Assembly (NCBI GenBank): GCA_052324925.1
Contig: JBQPRE010000001.1
Direction: 5' to 3' (one strand)
Source: Flavimobilis sp052324925
GTDB taxonomy: Bacteria > Actinomycetota > Actinomycetes > Actinomycetales > Cellulomonadaceae
Length of the DNA stretch: 64,000 nt
A program made the translations under genes and the position numbers. Positions within the stretch are counted from its first letter, which is position 1. Each line of letters starts with the position of its first letter. A model generated the notes under the pieces. The model was not told the origin of the DNA. It did no database searches and saw only the letters and a program-made list of their open reading frames with translations. Positions 1 through 7,786 of the stretch are shown here, piece after piece.

Positions 1-818
1 GCACGGTCCAGGGCGTCCTAGAAGAGGGCTTGCGACGCGTCCTGCGCGTCGATGACGTCCGGCTCACGGTCGCGGGACGCACCGACGCGGGCGTGCACGC
101 CCGGGGACAGGTCGCCCACCTTGACCTCCCCCATGAGGTCTGGGACGTCCTGCCGGGGCGTTCGCAACGCACCCCGGGCGACTCCCTCGTCGCACGGCTC
201 GGCGGAGTTCTCGACACCGACGTCGTCGTGCAGCGTGCGAGCCGTGCTCCAGCAGGGTTCGACGCGCGCTTCAGCGCGCTCCGCCGCCGCTACACCTACC
301 GGGTGGCCGACGACCCCCGCCGTTTCGACCCGCTCGCACGCGATCACGTCCTCTGGAACCGCAAGCCGCTCGACGTCGATGCGATGAGCCGCGCAGCCGC
401 GCCGCTCACGGGGCTGCGGGACTTCGCCTCGTACTGCAAGCCGCGACCGGGCGCGACGACGATCCGAGAGCTCCAGGAGCTCACGTGGCGACGCGAGACC
501 GACGGCCCCGAGGCTGGGCTCGTCCTGGCGTCCGTGCAGGCGGACGCGTTCTGCCACAACATGGTGCGGGCACTCGTGGGTGCGTCGCTCGCCGTCGGGG
601 AGGGCCGCAAGCCCGAGTCATGGCCGCTCGCGGTGCTCGAGGCGCGCACGCGCGTCGGAGGCCCCACGGTCGTGCCGCCCCACGGGCTCGTCCTCGAGGA
701 GGTCGTCTACCCAGCCGACGCCGAGCTCGCGACGCGCGCCGAACAGATTCGTGCCCGACGCCTCGACGAAGAGGTCCTCGACGCCGCCGGAGGCGTCGTG
801 CCAGATCGGGTCGACTGA
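1..818 (+). CDS. truA: tRNA pseudouridine(38-40) synthase TruA, 5' truncated by window edge
   Basis: TruA isomerises uridines 38-40 in the tRNA anticodon stem-loop to pseudouridine. The reading frame is open to the first base of the window (first whole codon at base 3, reading TVQGVLEEGL), so the TTG at base 30 is internal and some 25-30 N-terminal residues lie outside. The catalytic motif GRTDAGVHA follows shortly after, its aspartate being the family nucleophile. The rest is collinear with TruA, including the CHNMVRALVG segment. The end carries an actinobacterial tail, and the gene stops only 9 bp from the convergent DUF5709 gene. In actinobacteria truA normally lies downstream of rplQ, just outside this window. 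Confidence 0.95.
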   Translation, partial: TVQGVLEEGLRRVLRVDDVRLTVAGRTDAGVHARGQVAHLDLPHEVWDVLPGRSQRTPGDSLVARLGGVLDTDVVVQRASRAPAGFDARFSALRRRYTYRVADDPRRFDPLARDHVLWNRKPLDVDAMSRAAAPLTGLRDFASYCKPRPGATTIRELQELTWRRETDGPEAGLVLASVQADAFCHNMVRALVGASLAVGEGRKPESWPLAVLEARTRVGGPTVVPPHGLVLEEVVYPADAELATRAEQIRARRLDEEVLDAAGGVVPDRVD

Positions 819-827
819 CCAGCGGCC

Positions 828-1298
828 CTACGCGCCCTCGTCGCGGCCCTCGAGATCCGCGTCGTCGTCGGCGTCCGCGACGGCCAGGCCTGCGTCACGC
901 TCGTCCTTCGCCGCGAGCTCCTCGGGCGTGACGACGTGAACCGCCAGCTCTTCGGCTGACGGCGCACCGCCGTCCACCCCCGCGGACGTCGCATAGACGT
1001 CGTTCTCGCGCTCGGGCATGCCGCCGTCGTCGGAGACGAGGCGTCCGGCGAGGTCGACGTCCCGCGTGCCCTCACGCGAGTTCTCCGGAAGCTCCTCGGC
1101 GAGGCGACGCGCAAGCGGCTCCTCGTGGCTCGCCTCCCACGGCGTCGCGCCCCACCGGTCGGTCTGATCGGAGAACGGCGGGTCGTAACCGTCGTCGAGC
1201 ACGTCGGCGCCAGAGCCGTCGCCGAGCAGCATGTCCTCGAGCGGGGTCTGGTCCGTCCCCTGCTCCGCGCCGTAGTCGGCGCTCGTCGAGTCGGTCAT
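828..1298 (-). CDS. DUF5709 family acidic protein
   Basis: A 156-residue, strongly acidic, hydrophilic protein with no membrane segment or enzyme motif. The layout (an acidic N-terminus, a DDGYDPPFSDQ block, then ARRLAEELPE, and a C-terminal GGAPSAEELAVHVV block) matches the actinobacterial DUF5709 family, whose function is unknown. The ATG at 1298 is preceded by an AAGGAG Shine-Dalgarno on the minus strand, so this gene uses a conventional leader. It ends 9 bp from truA and is divergent from the ABC-F gene. The family call rests on remembered motifs and was not checked by a search. Confidence 0.75.
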   Translation of the reverse strand: MTDSTSADYGAEQGTDQTPLEDMLLGDGSGADVLDDGYDPPFSDQTDRWGATPWEASHEEPLARRLAEELPENSREGTRDVDLAGRLVSDDGGMPERENDVYATSAGVDGGAPSAEELAVHVVTPEELAAKDERDAGLAVADADDDADLEGRDEGA

Positions 1299-1390
1299 GG
1301 TGAGCTCCTTCGCTGACTTCCCACGGTGCCACGTCGTGCGTACCGCGTCGACCCCAGACGACCGTCGTCGCCGAGCGGTCCCGATCCTGG

Positions 1391-1396
1391 GAGGAT
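1391..1396 (+). promoter_or_regulatory. -10-like box GAGGAT directly before the ABC-F start
   Basis: GAGGAT (A at position 2, T at position 6) lies exactly 6 bases before the ATG at 1403, the geometry expected when transcription starts at the start codon. No convincing -35 box is visible. The same bases could act as a weak Shine-Dalgarno, so the call is tentative. Confidence 0.35.
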
Positions 1397-1402
1397 GGCC
1401 CC

Positions 1403-3085
1403 ATGGGTCATGTCGACATCTCAGGGGTCTCCTACACGCTCGCGGACGGTCGCTCGCTTCTCGACGACGTGTCGTTCCGCGTAGGGGACGGGGCCAAGGT
1501 CGCTCTCGTCGGACCCAACGGCGCAGGCAAGACGACGCTCCTGCGTCTCGTCACCGGTGAGCTCTCCCCGCAGTCGGGCAAGATCTCGCGCTCAGGCGGG
1601 CTCGGGGTCATGGACCAGATGATCGGTCGGGTCGACGACGCCCGCACCGTGCGCGACGTGCTCTCCGAGCTTGCGCACGACGCCGTCCGCGCCGCGTCGC
1701 GTGAGCTCGACGCGGCGGAGGCCGCGATGCTCGCCCGCGAGGACGAGCCGACACAGATGCGCTATGCCCAGGCGATCGCCGACTGGGCCGACGTCGGCGG
1801 GTACGAGGCGGAGGCCTCGTGGGACGACGTGACCGATGCGGTCCTCTCGATCCCGTTCGACCGCGCTCAGCATCGCGAGCTGCGCACTCTGTCGGGAGGG
1901 GAGCAGAAGCGTCTCGTCCTCACCGCGCTCCTGCGCGGGCCCGACGAGGTGCTCCTGCTCGACGAGCCCGACAACTACCTCGACGTACCGACGAAGCTCT
2001 GGCTCGAGGAACAGATTGCGGCCTCGCCCAAGACGATCCTCTTCGTCAGCCACGACCGCGAGCTGCTGGCGCGGACCGCCACTGCAGTCGCGACGATCGA
2101 GCAGACCTCGCTCGGCGGTGACGTGTGGCTCCACGGCGGTGGCTTCGACACCTACCTTGCGGCACGGGCGGACCGCACCGCGCGCCTCGAAGAGATGCGC
2201 CGCCGGTGGGACGAGGAGCACGCCAAGCTCAAGACCCTCGTGATGACCCTCAAGACGCGCTCGGCCTTCAACGACGGCCTCGCGAGCCGTTACCAGGCGG
2301 CGCAGACGCGGCTGCGCAAGTTCGAGGAGGCCGGACCGCCCCAGGTGGTGGCACGGGAGCAGGACGTGCGCGTGCGCCTCGTCGGAGGACGGACCGCCAA
2401 GCGTGCCGTCGTGTGCGAGAACCTCGAGCTCACCGGGCTCATGAACCCGTTCTCGACCGAGGTCTGGTACGGCGAGCGTGTCGCGGTGCTGGGCTCCAAC
2501 GGCTCGGGCAAGTCTCACTTCATGCGGCTGCTAGCCGCGGGCGGCACGGAGCCCGGCCCCGACCAGGCGCCGGTCGAACCCGGTCGTGTCGCGACGGTTG
2601 CTCACACCGGCCGGGCCGTGCTCGGCTCGCGGGTGCGACCGGGCTGGTTCGCGCAGAACGACCCTCATCCCGAGCTCGTCGGCAGCTCGCTCCTCGACAT
2701 CCTTCACCGCGGCCACGGGCATCGCTCGGGCATGGGGCGCGAGCAGGCGTCGAAGGCCCTCGATCGCTACGAGCTAGTCGAGCAGGCCGAGCAACGGTAC
2801 GAGACGCTCTCGGGCGGGCAGCAGGCGCGCCTGCAGATCCTCCTGCTCGAACTCGGGGGTGCGACGCTGCTGCTGCTCGACGAGCCGACGGACAACCTCG
2901 ACCTGCACTCGGCCGAGGCCCTCGAGCGTGGCCTCGCAGCGTTCGATGGAACAGTTCTGGCGGTCACTCACGATCGGTGGTTCGCCCGCGGGTTCGATCG
3001 GTTCCTCGTCTTCGGATCCGACGGCAATGTCGTGAGCACGGATGCACCCGTGTGGGACACGGGCCGCGTCGATCGGGTCCGGTAG
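1403..3085 (+). CDS. ABC-F family ATPase (cytosolic, tandem nucleotide-binding domains)
   Basis: A 560-residue protein with two ATP-binding cassettes and no membrane segments, the hallmark of ABC-F proteins, which act on the ribosome. Domain 1 has Walker A GPNGAGKTT at 37-45, signature LSGGEQ at 163-168 and Walker B DEPDNYLD at 187-194. A charged linker follows. Domain 2 has Walker A GSNGSGKS at 364-371, an LSGGQQ signature, and DEPTDNLD at 493-500. Both catalytic glutamates are kept, but the usual DEPTNHLD wording is changed in both halves, placing it in an actinobacterial side branch rather than classical EttA. It stands alone, divergent from DUF5709. Translation factor and antibiotic-protection roles are both possible. 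Confidence 0.85.
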   Translation: MGHVDISGVSYTLADGRSLLDDVSFRVGDGAKVALVGPNGAGKTTLLRLVTGELSPQSGKISRSGGLGVMDQMIGRVDDARTVRDVLSELAHDAVRAASRELDAAEAAMLAREDEPTQMRYAQAIADWADVGGYEAEASWDDVTDAVLSIPFDRAQHRELRTLSGGEQKRLVLTALLRGPDEVLLLDEPDNYLDVPTKLWLEEQIAASPKTILFVSHDRELLARTATAVATIEQTSLGGDVWLHGGGFDTYLAARADRTARLEEMRRRWDEEHAKLKTLVMTLKTRSAFNDGLASRYQAAQTRLRKFEEAGPPQVVAREQDVRVRLVGGRTAKRAVVCENLELTGLMNPFSTEVWYGERVAVLGSNGSGKSHFMRLLAAGGTEPGPDQAPVEPGRVATVAHTGRAVLGSRVRPGWFAQNDPHPELVGSSLLDILHRGHGHRSGMGREQASKALDRYELVEQAEQRYETLSGGQQARLQILLLELGGATLLLLDEPTDNLDLHSAEALERGLAAFDGTVLAVTHDRWFARGFDRFLVFGSDGNVVSTDAPVWDTGRVDRVR

Positions 3086-3102
3086 CGCGGGCGTGGCGGG
3101 CC

Positions 3103-3108
3103 TAGGCT
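3103..3108 (+). promoter_or_regulatory. -10 box TAGGCT for leaderless trhO
   Basis: TAGGCT (fits TANNNT) ends 6 bases before the GTG at 3115, with no purine-rich Shine-Dalgarno between. This predicts a transcript that starts at or next to the start codon. Confidence 0.5.
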
Positions 3109-3114
3109 AAGACC

Positions 3115-4050
3115 GTGGCTACCTTTCGCACCGTTCTCTTCTACGCCTTCGCGCCCGTCGCCGACCCGGCGGCCGTGCGCCTGTGGCAGCGTGAGCTCGC
3201 TGGCCGCTGGAACCTCACCGGGCGCGTGATCGTCGCCCCCCACGGCATCAACGCCACCTTGGGCGGGCGCGTCGAGGACCTCAAGCAGTACGTCAAGGGA
3301 ACGCGGCAGTACCCCGGCTTCGAGGGAATCGACGTCAAGTGGGCCGCGGGAACGGGCGAGGACTTTCCCCGGCTCTCCGTCAAGGTCCGGGCCGAGCTCG
3401 TCGCGTTCGGCGCGCCCGAGGCCGTGCGGCTCGGACCCGAGGGCATCGTCGGTGGTGGCACCCGCCTCGATGCCGATGGGCTCGACGCGCTCGTCGCCGA
3501 ACGCGGTGAGGACGTCGTCATGCTCGACGGACGCAACGCGTACGAGGCGAGCATCGGGCGCTTCCGTGGCGCCTTCGTCCCCGACGTCGTCACGAGCCGT
3601 GACTTCGTCGGTGAGATCACCTCGGGCAGCTGGGACCACCTCAAGGATCGCCCCGTCGTCACCTACTGCACGGGCGGCGTCCGGTGTGAGGTGCTCTCGG
3701 TCATGCTCAAGGACCGCGGCTTCAGCGACGTCTATCAGATGGACGGCGGCGTCGTGCGCTACCTCGAGGCGCGGGGGAGCAAGGGGCTCTGGGACGGTTC
3801 GCTCTACGTCTTCGACGGCCGCGGGCACGTCGCGGCCGCCGGGGCGGAGCCGCTCGGCGAGTGCGAGCGCTGCGGCGGGCGGACCGCGCGGTTCGAGAAC
3901 TGCGCCGACGCGGCCTGTCGGACGGAGCGGCTCGTGTGCGACCGATGCGCGCCGCTCTCGGCGACTGAGCGTTGTCATGTCTGCGTCGACGAGGGTCCCG
4001 AGCGGTGGCGATCGCGCGTGGCGCAGCCCGGTGCTCAACCCGTTGCCTGA
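3115..4050 (+). CDS. trhO: tRNA uridine(34) hydroxylase TrhO (rhodanese-domain family)
   Basis: TrhO (formerly YceA/YbfQ) carries out oxygen-dependent hydroxylation of uridine 34 of tRNA, the first step to 5-carboxymethoxy- or 5-methoxyuridine. The 311-residue protein has the N-terminal acylphosphatase-like part (VIVAPHGINATLGG), then a rhodanese domain with active-site loop CTGGVRC (C185 and C191). A C-terminal tail of about 70 residues holds eight cysteines arranged CxxC (250/253, 263/268, 275/278, 287/290), probably binding zinc. The GTG start at 3115 fits the family N-terminus and sits behind a TANNNT box. The gene is monocistronic, between the ABC-F gene and the ribosomal operon. Confidence 0.9.
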   Translation: MATFRTVLFYAFAPVADPAAVRLWQRELAGRWNLTGRVIVAPHGINATLGGRVEDLKQYVKGTRQYPGFEGIDVKWAAGTGEDFPRLSVKVRAELVAFGAPEAVRLGPEGIVGGGTRLDADGLDALVAERGEDVVMLDGRNAYEASIGRFRGAFVPDVVTSRDFVGEITSGSWDHLKDRPVVTYCTGGVRCEVLSVMLKDRGFSDVYQMDGGVVRYLEARGSKGLWDGSLYVFDGRGHVAAAGAEPLGECERCGGRTARFENCADAACRTERLVCDRCAPLSATERCHVCVDEGPERWRSRVAQPGAQPVA

Positions 4051-4133
4051 CCGGGCAGGGCCACGGGACCTGCGGGAATGCGCGGGTCCTGGGGTGCCTC
4101 GGGCACTGTGACGCACGTGGCTCTCGCGACACT

Positions 4134-4163
4134 TTGACCCGGCGCCCGCCCGACGGGTATCCT
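4134..4163 (+). promoter_or_regulatory. Promoter of the rplM-rpsI operon
   Basis: A -35 box TTGACC (4134-4139) and a -10 box TATCCT (4158-4163) are separated by 18 bp, close to the housekeeping sigma-70/HrdB consensus. The predicted start near 4170 gives a leader of about 128 nt before the rplM GTG. Confidence 0.75.
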
Positions 4164-4189
4164 TGCAAGTCGTTGTGCTTCCAGCCGTG

Positions 4190-4245
4190 ACCGGTGCCTC
4201 CCACTCGCCAGGTCGTGAGAGAAGCCTTCACCCGACCTCGCCGGT
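4190..4245 (+). promoter_or_regulatory. Structured 5' leader of rplM-rpsI (possible r-protein leader)
   Basis: Within the predicted leader, AGGTCG (4210-4215) can pair with CGACCT (4233-4238), and an outer helix ACCGG (4190-4194) with CCGGT (4241-4245). The nested pairing resembles a compact leader fold of the kind ribosomal proteins use for autoregulation. I know of no described actinobacterial L13 leader, so the role is inferred only. Confidence 0.35.
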
Positions 4246-4297
4246 GCGTCCTGACGCGCCGGAGAAGACACACGCAACCGAAACGAAGGCTACGACC

Positions 4298-4741
4298 GTG
4301 CGTACGTACACCCCGAAGCCCGGCGACGTCCAGCGCGACTGGTACGTCATCGACGCGACAGACGTCGTCCTGGGCCGTCTCGCCAGCCAGGTGGCAACCT
4401 TGCTGCGTGGCAAGCACAAGCCCACCTTCGCCCCGCACGTGGACGGCGGCGACTTCGTCGTCATCGTCAACGCTGACAAGGTTGCCCTCACGGGCAACAA
4501 GCGGGAGCAGAAGCTGGCTTACCGCCACTCCGGCTATCCGGGTGGCCTCACGGCCACCCCTTACTCCGAGCTGCTCGCGAAGAACCCTGAGCGTGCTGTG
4601 GAGAAGGCCGTCCGCGGCATGCTCCCCAAGACGACGCTCGGTCGTCAGCAGCTGGGCAAGCTCAAGGTCTACGCGGGTGGCGAGCACCCGCACGCCGCGC
4701 AGCAGCCCAAGCAGTACGAGATCACCCAGGTCGCTCAGTAG
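4298..4741 (+). CDS. rplM: 50S ribosomal protein L13
   Basis: L13 is an early-assembly protein of the large subunit that binds 23S rRNA. The product is 147 residues, the usual length, and is recognised by DWYVIDATDVVLGRLAS near the N-terminus and by RGMLPKTTLGR and GGEHPHAAQQP toward the C-terminus. The GTG at 4298 was chosen because it gives the family N-terminus (MRTYTPKPGD). An in-frame ATG at 4163 lies inside the promoter -10 box and cannot be the start. The gene is followed 48 bp later by rpsI, the conserved L13-S9 pair. Confidence 0.98.
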   Translation: MRTYTPKPGDVQRDWYVIDATDVVLGRLASQVATLLRGKHKPTFAPHVDGGDFVVIVNADKVALTGNKREQKLAYRHSGYPGGLTATPYSELLAKNPERAVEKAVRGMLPKTTLGRQQLGKLKVYAGGEHPHAAQQPKQYEITQVAQ

Positions 4742-4789
4742 GCTCCCGCCTGCTGAACAGACGCATCCAAGGACGCGAGGACACCTACA

Positions 4790-5281
4790 GTGGCCGACAC
4801 CACCGTCGAGAACGACACCCTGGGCGACGACGTGCCCAGCAGCTACACCTCCGAGACCCCTGCTGCTCAGCAGGGCCGCGGTCAGAGCATCACTGCTCCG
4901 GCCCAGGCACTTGGCCGCCGCAAGGAGGCGATCGCCCGCGTGCGCATCGTCCCCGGCACCGGCCAGTGGAAGATCAACGGGCGCACCCTTGAGGACTACT
5001 TCCCCAACAAGGTGCACCAGCAGCTCGTGAACTCCCCGTTCGCGACTGTCGACGTCGAGGGTCGCTTTGACGTCATCGCCCGCATCTCGGGCGGCGGCAC
5101 CTCGGGCCAGGCCGGCGCTCTGCGTCTCGGCATCGCCCGTGCGCTCAACGAGATCGACCGCGAGGCCAACCGCCCCGCGCTCAAGAAGGCGGGTCTGCTC
5201 ACGCGTGACCCCCGTGCAGTCGAGCGCAAGAAGGCCGGTCTCAAGAAGGCCCGCAAGGCACCTCAGTACTCCAAGCGCTGA
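4790..5281 (+). CDS. rpsI: 30S ribosomal protein S9
   Basis: S9 sits in the head of the small subunit, and its C-terminal tail reaches the P-site tRNA. The protein has 163 residues: a 35-40 residue Ser/Thr/Gln-rich N-terminal extension typical of actinobacteria, then the S9 core starting at GRRKEAIARVR, with GGGTSGQAGALRLGIARAL in the middle and the required basic end QYSKR. The GTG at 4790 follows a GAGGA Shine-Dalgarno. It is the second gene of the rplM operon and ends just before a strong hairpin terminator. Confidence 0.98.
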   Translation: MADTTVENDTLGDDVPSSYTSETPAAQQGRGQSITAPAQALGRRKEAIARVRIVPGTGQWKINGRTLEDYFPNKVHQQLVNSPFATVDVEGRFDVIARISGGGTSGQAGALRLGIARALNEIDREANRPALKKAGLLTRDPRAVERKKAGLKKARKAPQYSKR

Positions 5282-5303
5282 GTCAGCCCCGCGCTGCAAC
5301 GTT

Positions 5304-5337
5304 CGAAGGGTCCGACGGTTCGCCGTCGGGCCCTTCG
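5304..5337 (+). terminator. Terminator hairpin after rpsI
   Basis: A 15-bp stem (5304-5318 with 5323-5337, one G-U pair) is closed by the very stable UUCG tetraloop and followed by GCCGTTTC. It stands 22 bp after the rpsI stop. Confidence 0.85.
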
Positions 5338-5589
5338 GCCGTTTCGCCGCGCGCTGCCGTCTCACCGTGCGCCGTCGAGCGAAGCCTGCCGCGGCTCACG
5401 CGCCGGAGAAGCAGTCGTGGGCGGTACGCTGAGCGACGACGCCAGGCCACGGCCGTGACGCGAGGAGCAGCACGACCGTGGCGCGCGGAGGGATACCGCG
5501 CACCGACCGGCGCCCAGCCCGAGCCCGGGAGACCGGGCATCAGCGATAGACGCGTGCCCGGACGAGGGCCGCGGGTGAAGGAGCGACCC
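5338..5589 (+). promoter_or_regulatory. Leader region of glmM with candidate -10 box
   Basis: Together with the preceding terminator this forms the 308-bp gap between rpsI and glmM. A TACGCT box at 5425-5430 could be the glmM -10 (no clear -35), giving a leader of about 150 nt. The reading frame upstream of the glmM ATG is open back to a GTG at 5455, but the encoded extension is Arg/Pro-rich and unlike GlmM. Nothing else is recognised. Confidence 0.3.
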
Positions 5590-6954
5590 ATGGGTCGGTT
5601 GTTCGGCACCGATGGTGTGCGAGGACTCGCCAACAAGGACATCACGGCGGAGCTCGCGCTCGAGCTTGGCGCGGCCGCAGCACATGTGCTCGCGACCTCC
5701 GGAGGCTTCCGTGGTGCCCGCCCGCGCGCCGTCGTCGGCCGTGACCCGCGCGTGTCGGGGGAGTTCCTCTCGGCAGCGCTCTGCGCCGGGCTCGCCAGCG
5801 CGGGCGTCGACGTCGTCAACCTCGGCGTCTTGCCGACACCCGGCGTCGCGCACCTCACCGCGACCGCGAACGTCGACCTCGGCGTCGTCATCTCCGCTTC
5901 CCACAACGCGATGCCCGACAACGGCATCAAGTTCTTCGCCCGCGGCGGGCGCAAGCTCGCCGACGAGGTCGAGGACGCGATCGAGGCTCGCCTCCACGAA
6001 GAGTGGGAGCGCCCCACAGGAGCGGCGGTCGGCCACATCACGGCGGATCGCGGCACGGCGATCGAGTCCTACGTCGAGCACCTCATCGGAGCGATCGGAG
6101 CCGACGGTGACAACACCCCGCTCGAAGGCCTGCGCATCGCGATCGACTGCGCGAACGGAGCCGCGAGCGAGGTCGGGCCCGCCGCCCTGCGGGCGGCTGG
6201 CGCTGACGTCGTCGTCATCAATGCGAGCCCCGACGGACGCAACATCAACGAGATGTGCGGCTCCACGCACCCCGAGCAGCTCCAGGCCGCCGTCGTCGCC
6301 TCGGGCGCCGACTTCGGCGTCGCGTTCGACGGCGACGCGGACCGCTGCCTCGCGGTCGACCGTCACGGCAATCTCGTCGACGGCGACGCGATCATGGGCG
6401 TGCTCGCGATCGCGCTCAAGGACGAGGGGCGCCTCTCGGAGAACACGCTCGTCGTGACGATCATGAGCAACCTCGGTCTTCTTCTTGCCATGCGTGACGC
6501 GGGCATCGCCACCGTGCAGACAGGCGTGGGCGACCGCTACGTCCTCGAGGCCATGCGCGCCGGTGGGTTCTCGCTCGGCGGCGAGCAGTCGGGTCACATC
6601 ATCCTGGCCGACCACGCCTCGACCGGCGACGGTGTCCTCACGGCGCTCACGCTCGCGCACCGCATCGTGACGACCGGCCGCTCGCTCGACGAGCTCGCGT
6701 CGGCGATCCCGCGCCTTCCGCAGGCGCTCGTCAACGTTCCCGGCGTCGACAAGGCTCGGGCCGCGACGGACGAAGGGCTGCTCTCGGCCGTCCAGGATGC
6801 AGAGAAGCTCCTCGGCGGCACGGGACGCGTCGTCCTGCGGTCGTCGGGGACCGAGGCTCTTGTGCGCGTCATGGTCGAGGCCGCGACCCAGCAGCAGGCC
6901 GACGGCGTCGCCGCACGCCTGGCCGACGTCGTGCGGGACCGGCTCTCGCTGTGA
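5590..6954 (+). CDS. glmM: Phosphoglucosamine mutase GlmM
   Basis: GlmM converts glucosamine-6-phosphate to glucosamine-1-phosphate on the way to UDP-GlcNAc and peptidoglycan. The 454-residue product starts MGRLFGTDGVRG. The phosphoserine loop SASHN is at 102-106 with Ser104 as phosphate carrier; the metal loop DGDADR and the sugar-binding GEQSGH motif follow, and the C-terminal phosphate-binding RSSGTEALVRVM is intact. The ATG at 5590 gives the canonical N-terminus. It overlaps def by 4 bp, so the two are translationally coupled. GlmS, which makes its substrate, is encoded 2.5 kb downstream. Confidence 0.97.
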   Translation: MGRLFGTDGVRGLANKDITAELALELGAAAAHVLATSGGFRGARPRAVVGRDPRVSGEFLSAALCAGLASAGVDVVNLGVLPTPGVAHLTATANVDLGVVISASHNAMPDNGIKFFARGGRKLADEVEDAIEARLHEEWERPTGAAVGHITADRGTAIESYVEHLIGAIGADGDNTPLEGLRIAIDCANGAASEVGPAALRAAGADVVVINASPDGRNINEMCGSTHPEQLQAAVVASGADFGVAFDGDADRCLAVDRHGNLVDGDAIMGVLAIALKDEGRLSENTLVVTIMSNLGLLLAMRDAGIATVQTGVGDRYVLEAMRAGGFSLGGEQSGHIILADHASTGDGVLTALTLAHRIVTTGRSLDELASAIPRLPQALVNVPGVDKARAATDEGLLSAVQDAEKLLGGTGRVVLRSSGTEALVRVMVEAATQQQADGVAARLADVVRDRLSL

Positions 6955-7652
6955 CGGGCTTCGGTGGCCCGGTCGTTCCTCAGCTGCGCGATGCGGTGAG
7001 GGGACTGCTCGATGCGCACCCGGACGGCGTGCTGCCGATCGTTCAGGCGGGCCACCCAGTGTTGCGGACGGCGACGACCGCGTACACGGGGCAGCTCGGT
7101 GACGTGCTCGAGGACCTGCTCGACGCCATGGTGACGACGATGCGTGCGGCCCCGGGGGTCGGGCTCGCGGCGCCTCAGATCGGCGTCGGGCTCGCCCTTG
7201 CGGTTCTCGAGGACCCGGGCTTCCCCGACGGGCACGACGGGGCACGCGATGCGCGGGAGCGAGAGCCCCTGCCGTTGCGGGTCCTCGTCAACCCGTCGTA
7301 CGAGCCGGTCGGCGACGAGCGCGTGACCTTCTACGAGGGCTGCCTGAGCGTCGACGGCTACCAGGCCACGGTGGCCCGTCACCGTTCCGTGCGGGTGCGC
7401 GGGAGCGATGCGTCCGCGGCGCCCGTGGACGAGATCGTCCGCGGGTGGTCGGCGCGCATCGTCCAGCACGAGACCGATCACCTCGGCGGGACCCTGTACA
7501 TCGATCGGGCTGAGACGCGGTCGCTGTGCGCGACGGCGACGTACGCGGCGCTGTGGTCCGACGAAGCCGTGCCGGAGCGAGCGGCCCGGACGCTAGGCTT
7601 CCCGATCGAGGTTGCCGGGAGCGACCCGGGACGGACGTCGATCCACCCGTAG
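6951..7652 (+). CDS. def: Peptide deformylase
   Basis: The enzyme removes the N-formyl group from nascent proteins. All three metal/catalytic motifs are present: GVGLAAPQIG from residue 69, EGCLS at 129-133 (metal ligand Cys131), and HETDH at 173-177 (metal ligands His173 and His177, catalytic Glu174). The third motif runs on as LGG rather than the common LNG. At 233 residues it is longer than the usual ~180 because of an N-terminal extension of about 30 residues, as in many actinobacteria. The GTG start overlaps the glmM stop (GTGA). Confidence 0.93.
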   Translation: MTGFGGPVVPQLRDAVRGLLDAHPDGVLPIVQAGHPVLRTATTAYTGQLGDVLEDLLDAMVTTMRAAPGVGLAAPQIGVGLALAVLEDPGFPDGHDGARDAREREPLPLRVLVNPSYEPVGDERVTFYEGCLSVDGYQATVARHRSVRVRGSDASAAPVDEIVRGWSARIVQHETDHLGGTLYIDRAETRSLCATATYAALWSDEAVPERAARTLGFPIEVAGSDPGRTSIHP

Positions 7653-7691
7653 TCTGATGTGCCGCGTGAGCTCCGCGACCACGATGATGCG

Positions 7692-7725
7692 GACAGAGGG
7701 CTTCACACGTTCGCCACCCTCTGTC
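7692..7725 (+). terminator. Possible terminator hairpin after def
   Basis: GACAGAGGG (7692-7700) pairs perfectly with CCCTCTGTC (7717-7725) across a 16-nt loop, without a U-tract. It lies between def and the DedA gene, whose own -10 candidate is TAGCAT at 7739-7744. Confidence 0.45.
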
Positions 7726-7786
7726 GCACCTGCCTCGCTAGCATGAGCGGTGAGCAGCCGCGCTCCTCACCGGACGACAGGACCAC

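Noticed and set aside
5455..5589. N-terminal extension of GlmM from a GTG at 5455
   Set aside because: Arg/Pro-rich and unlike any GlmM; the ATG at 5590 gives the canonical MGRLFGTDG start.
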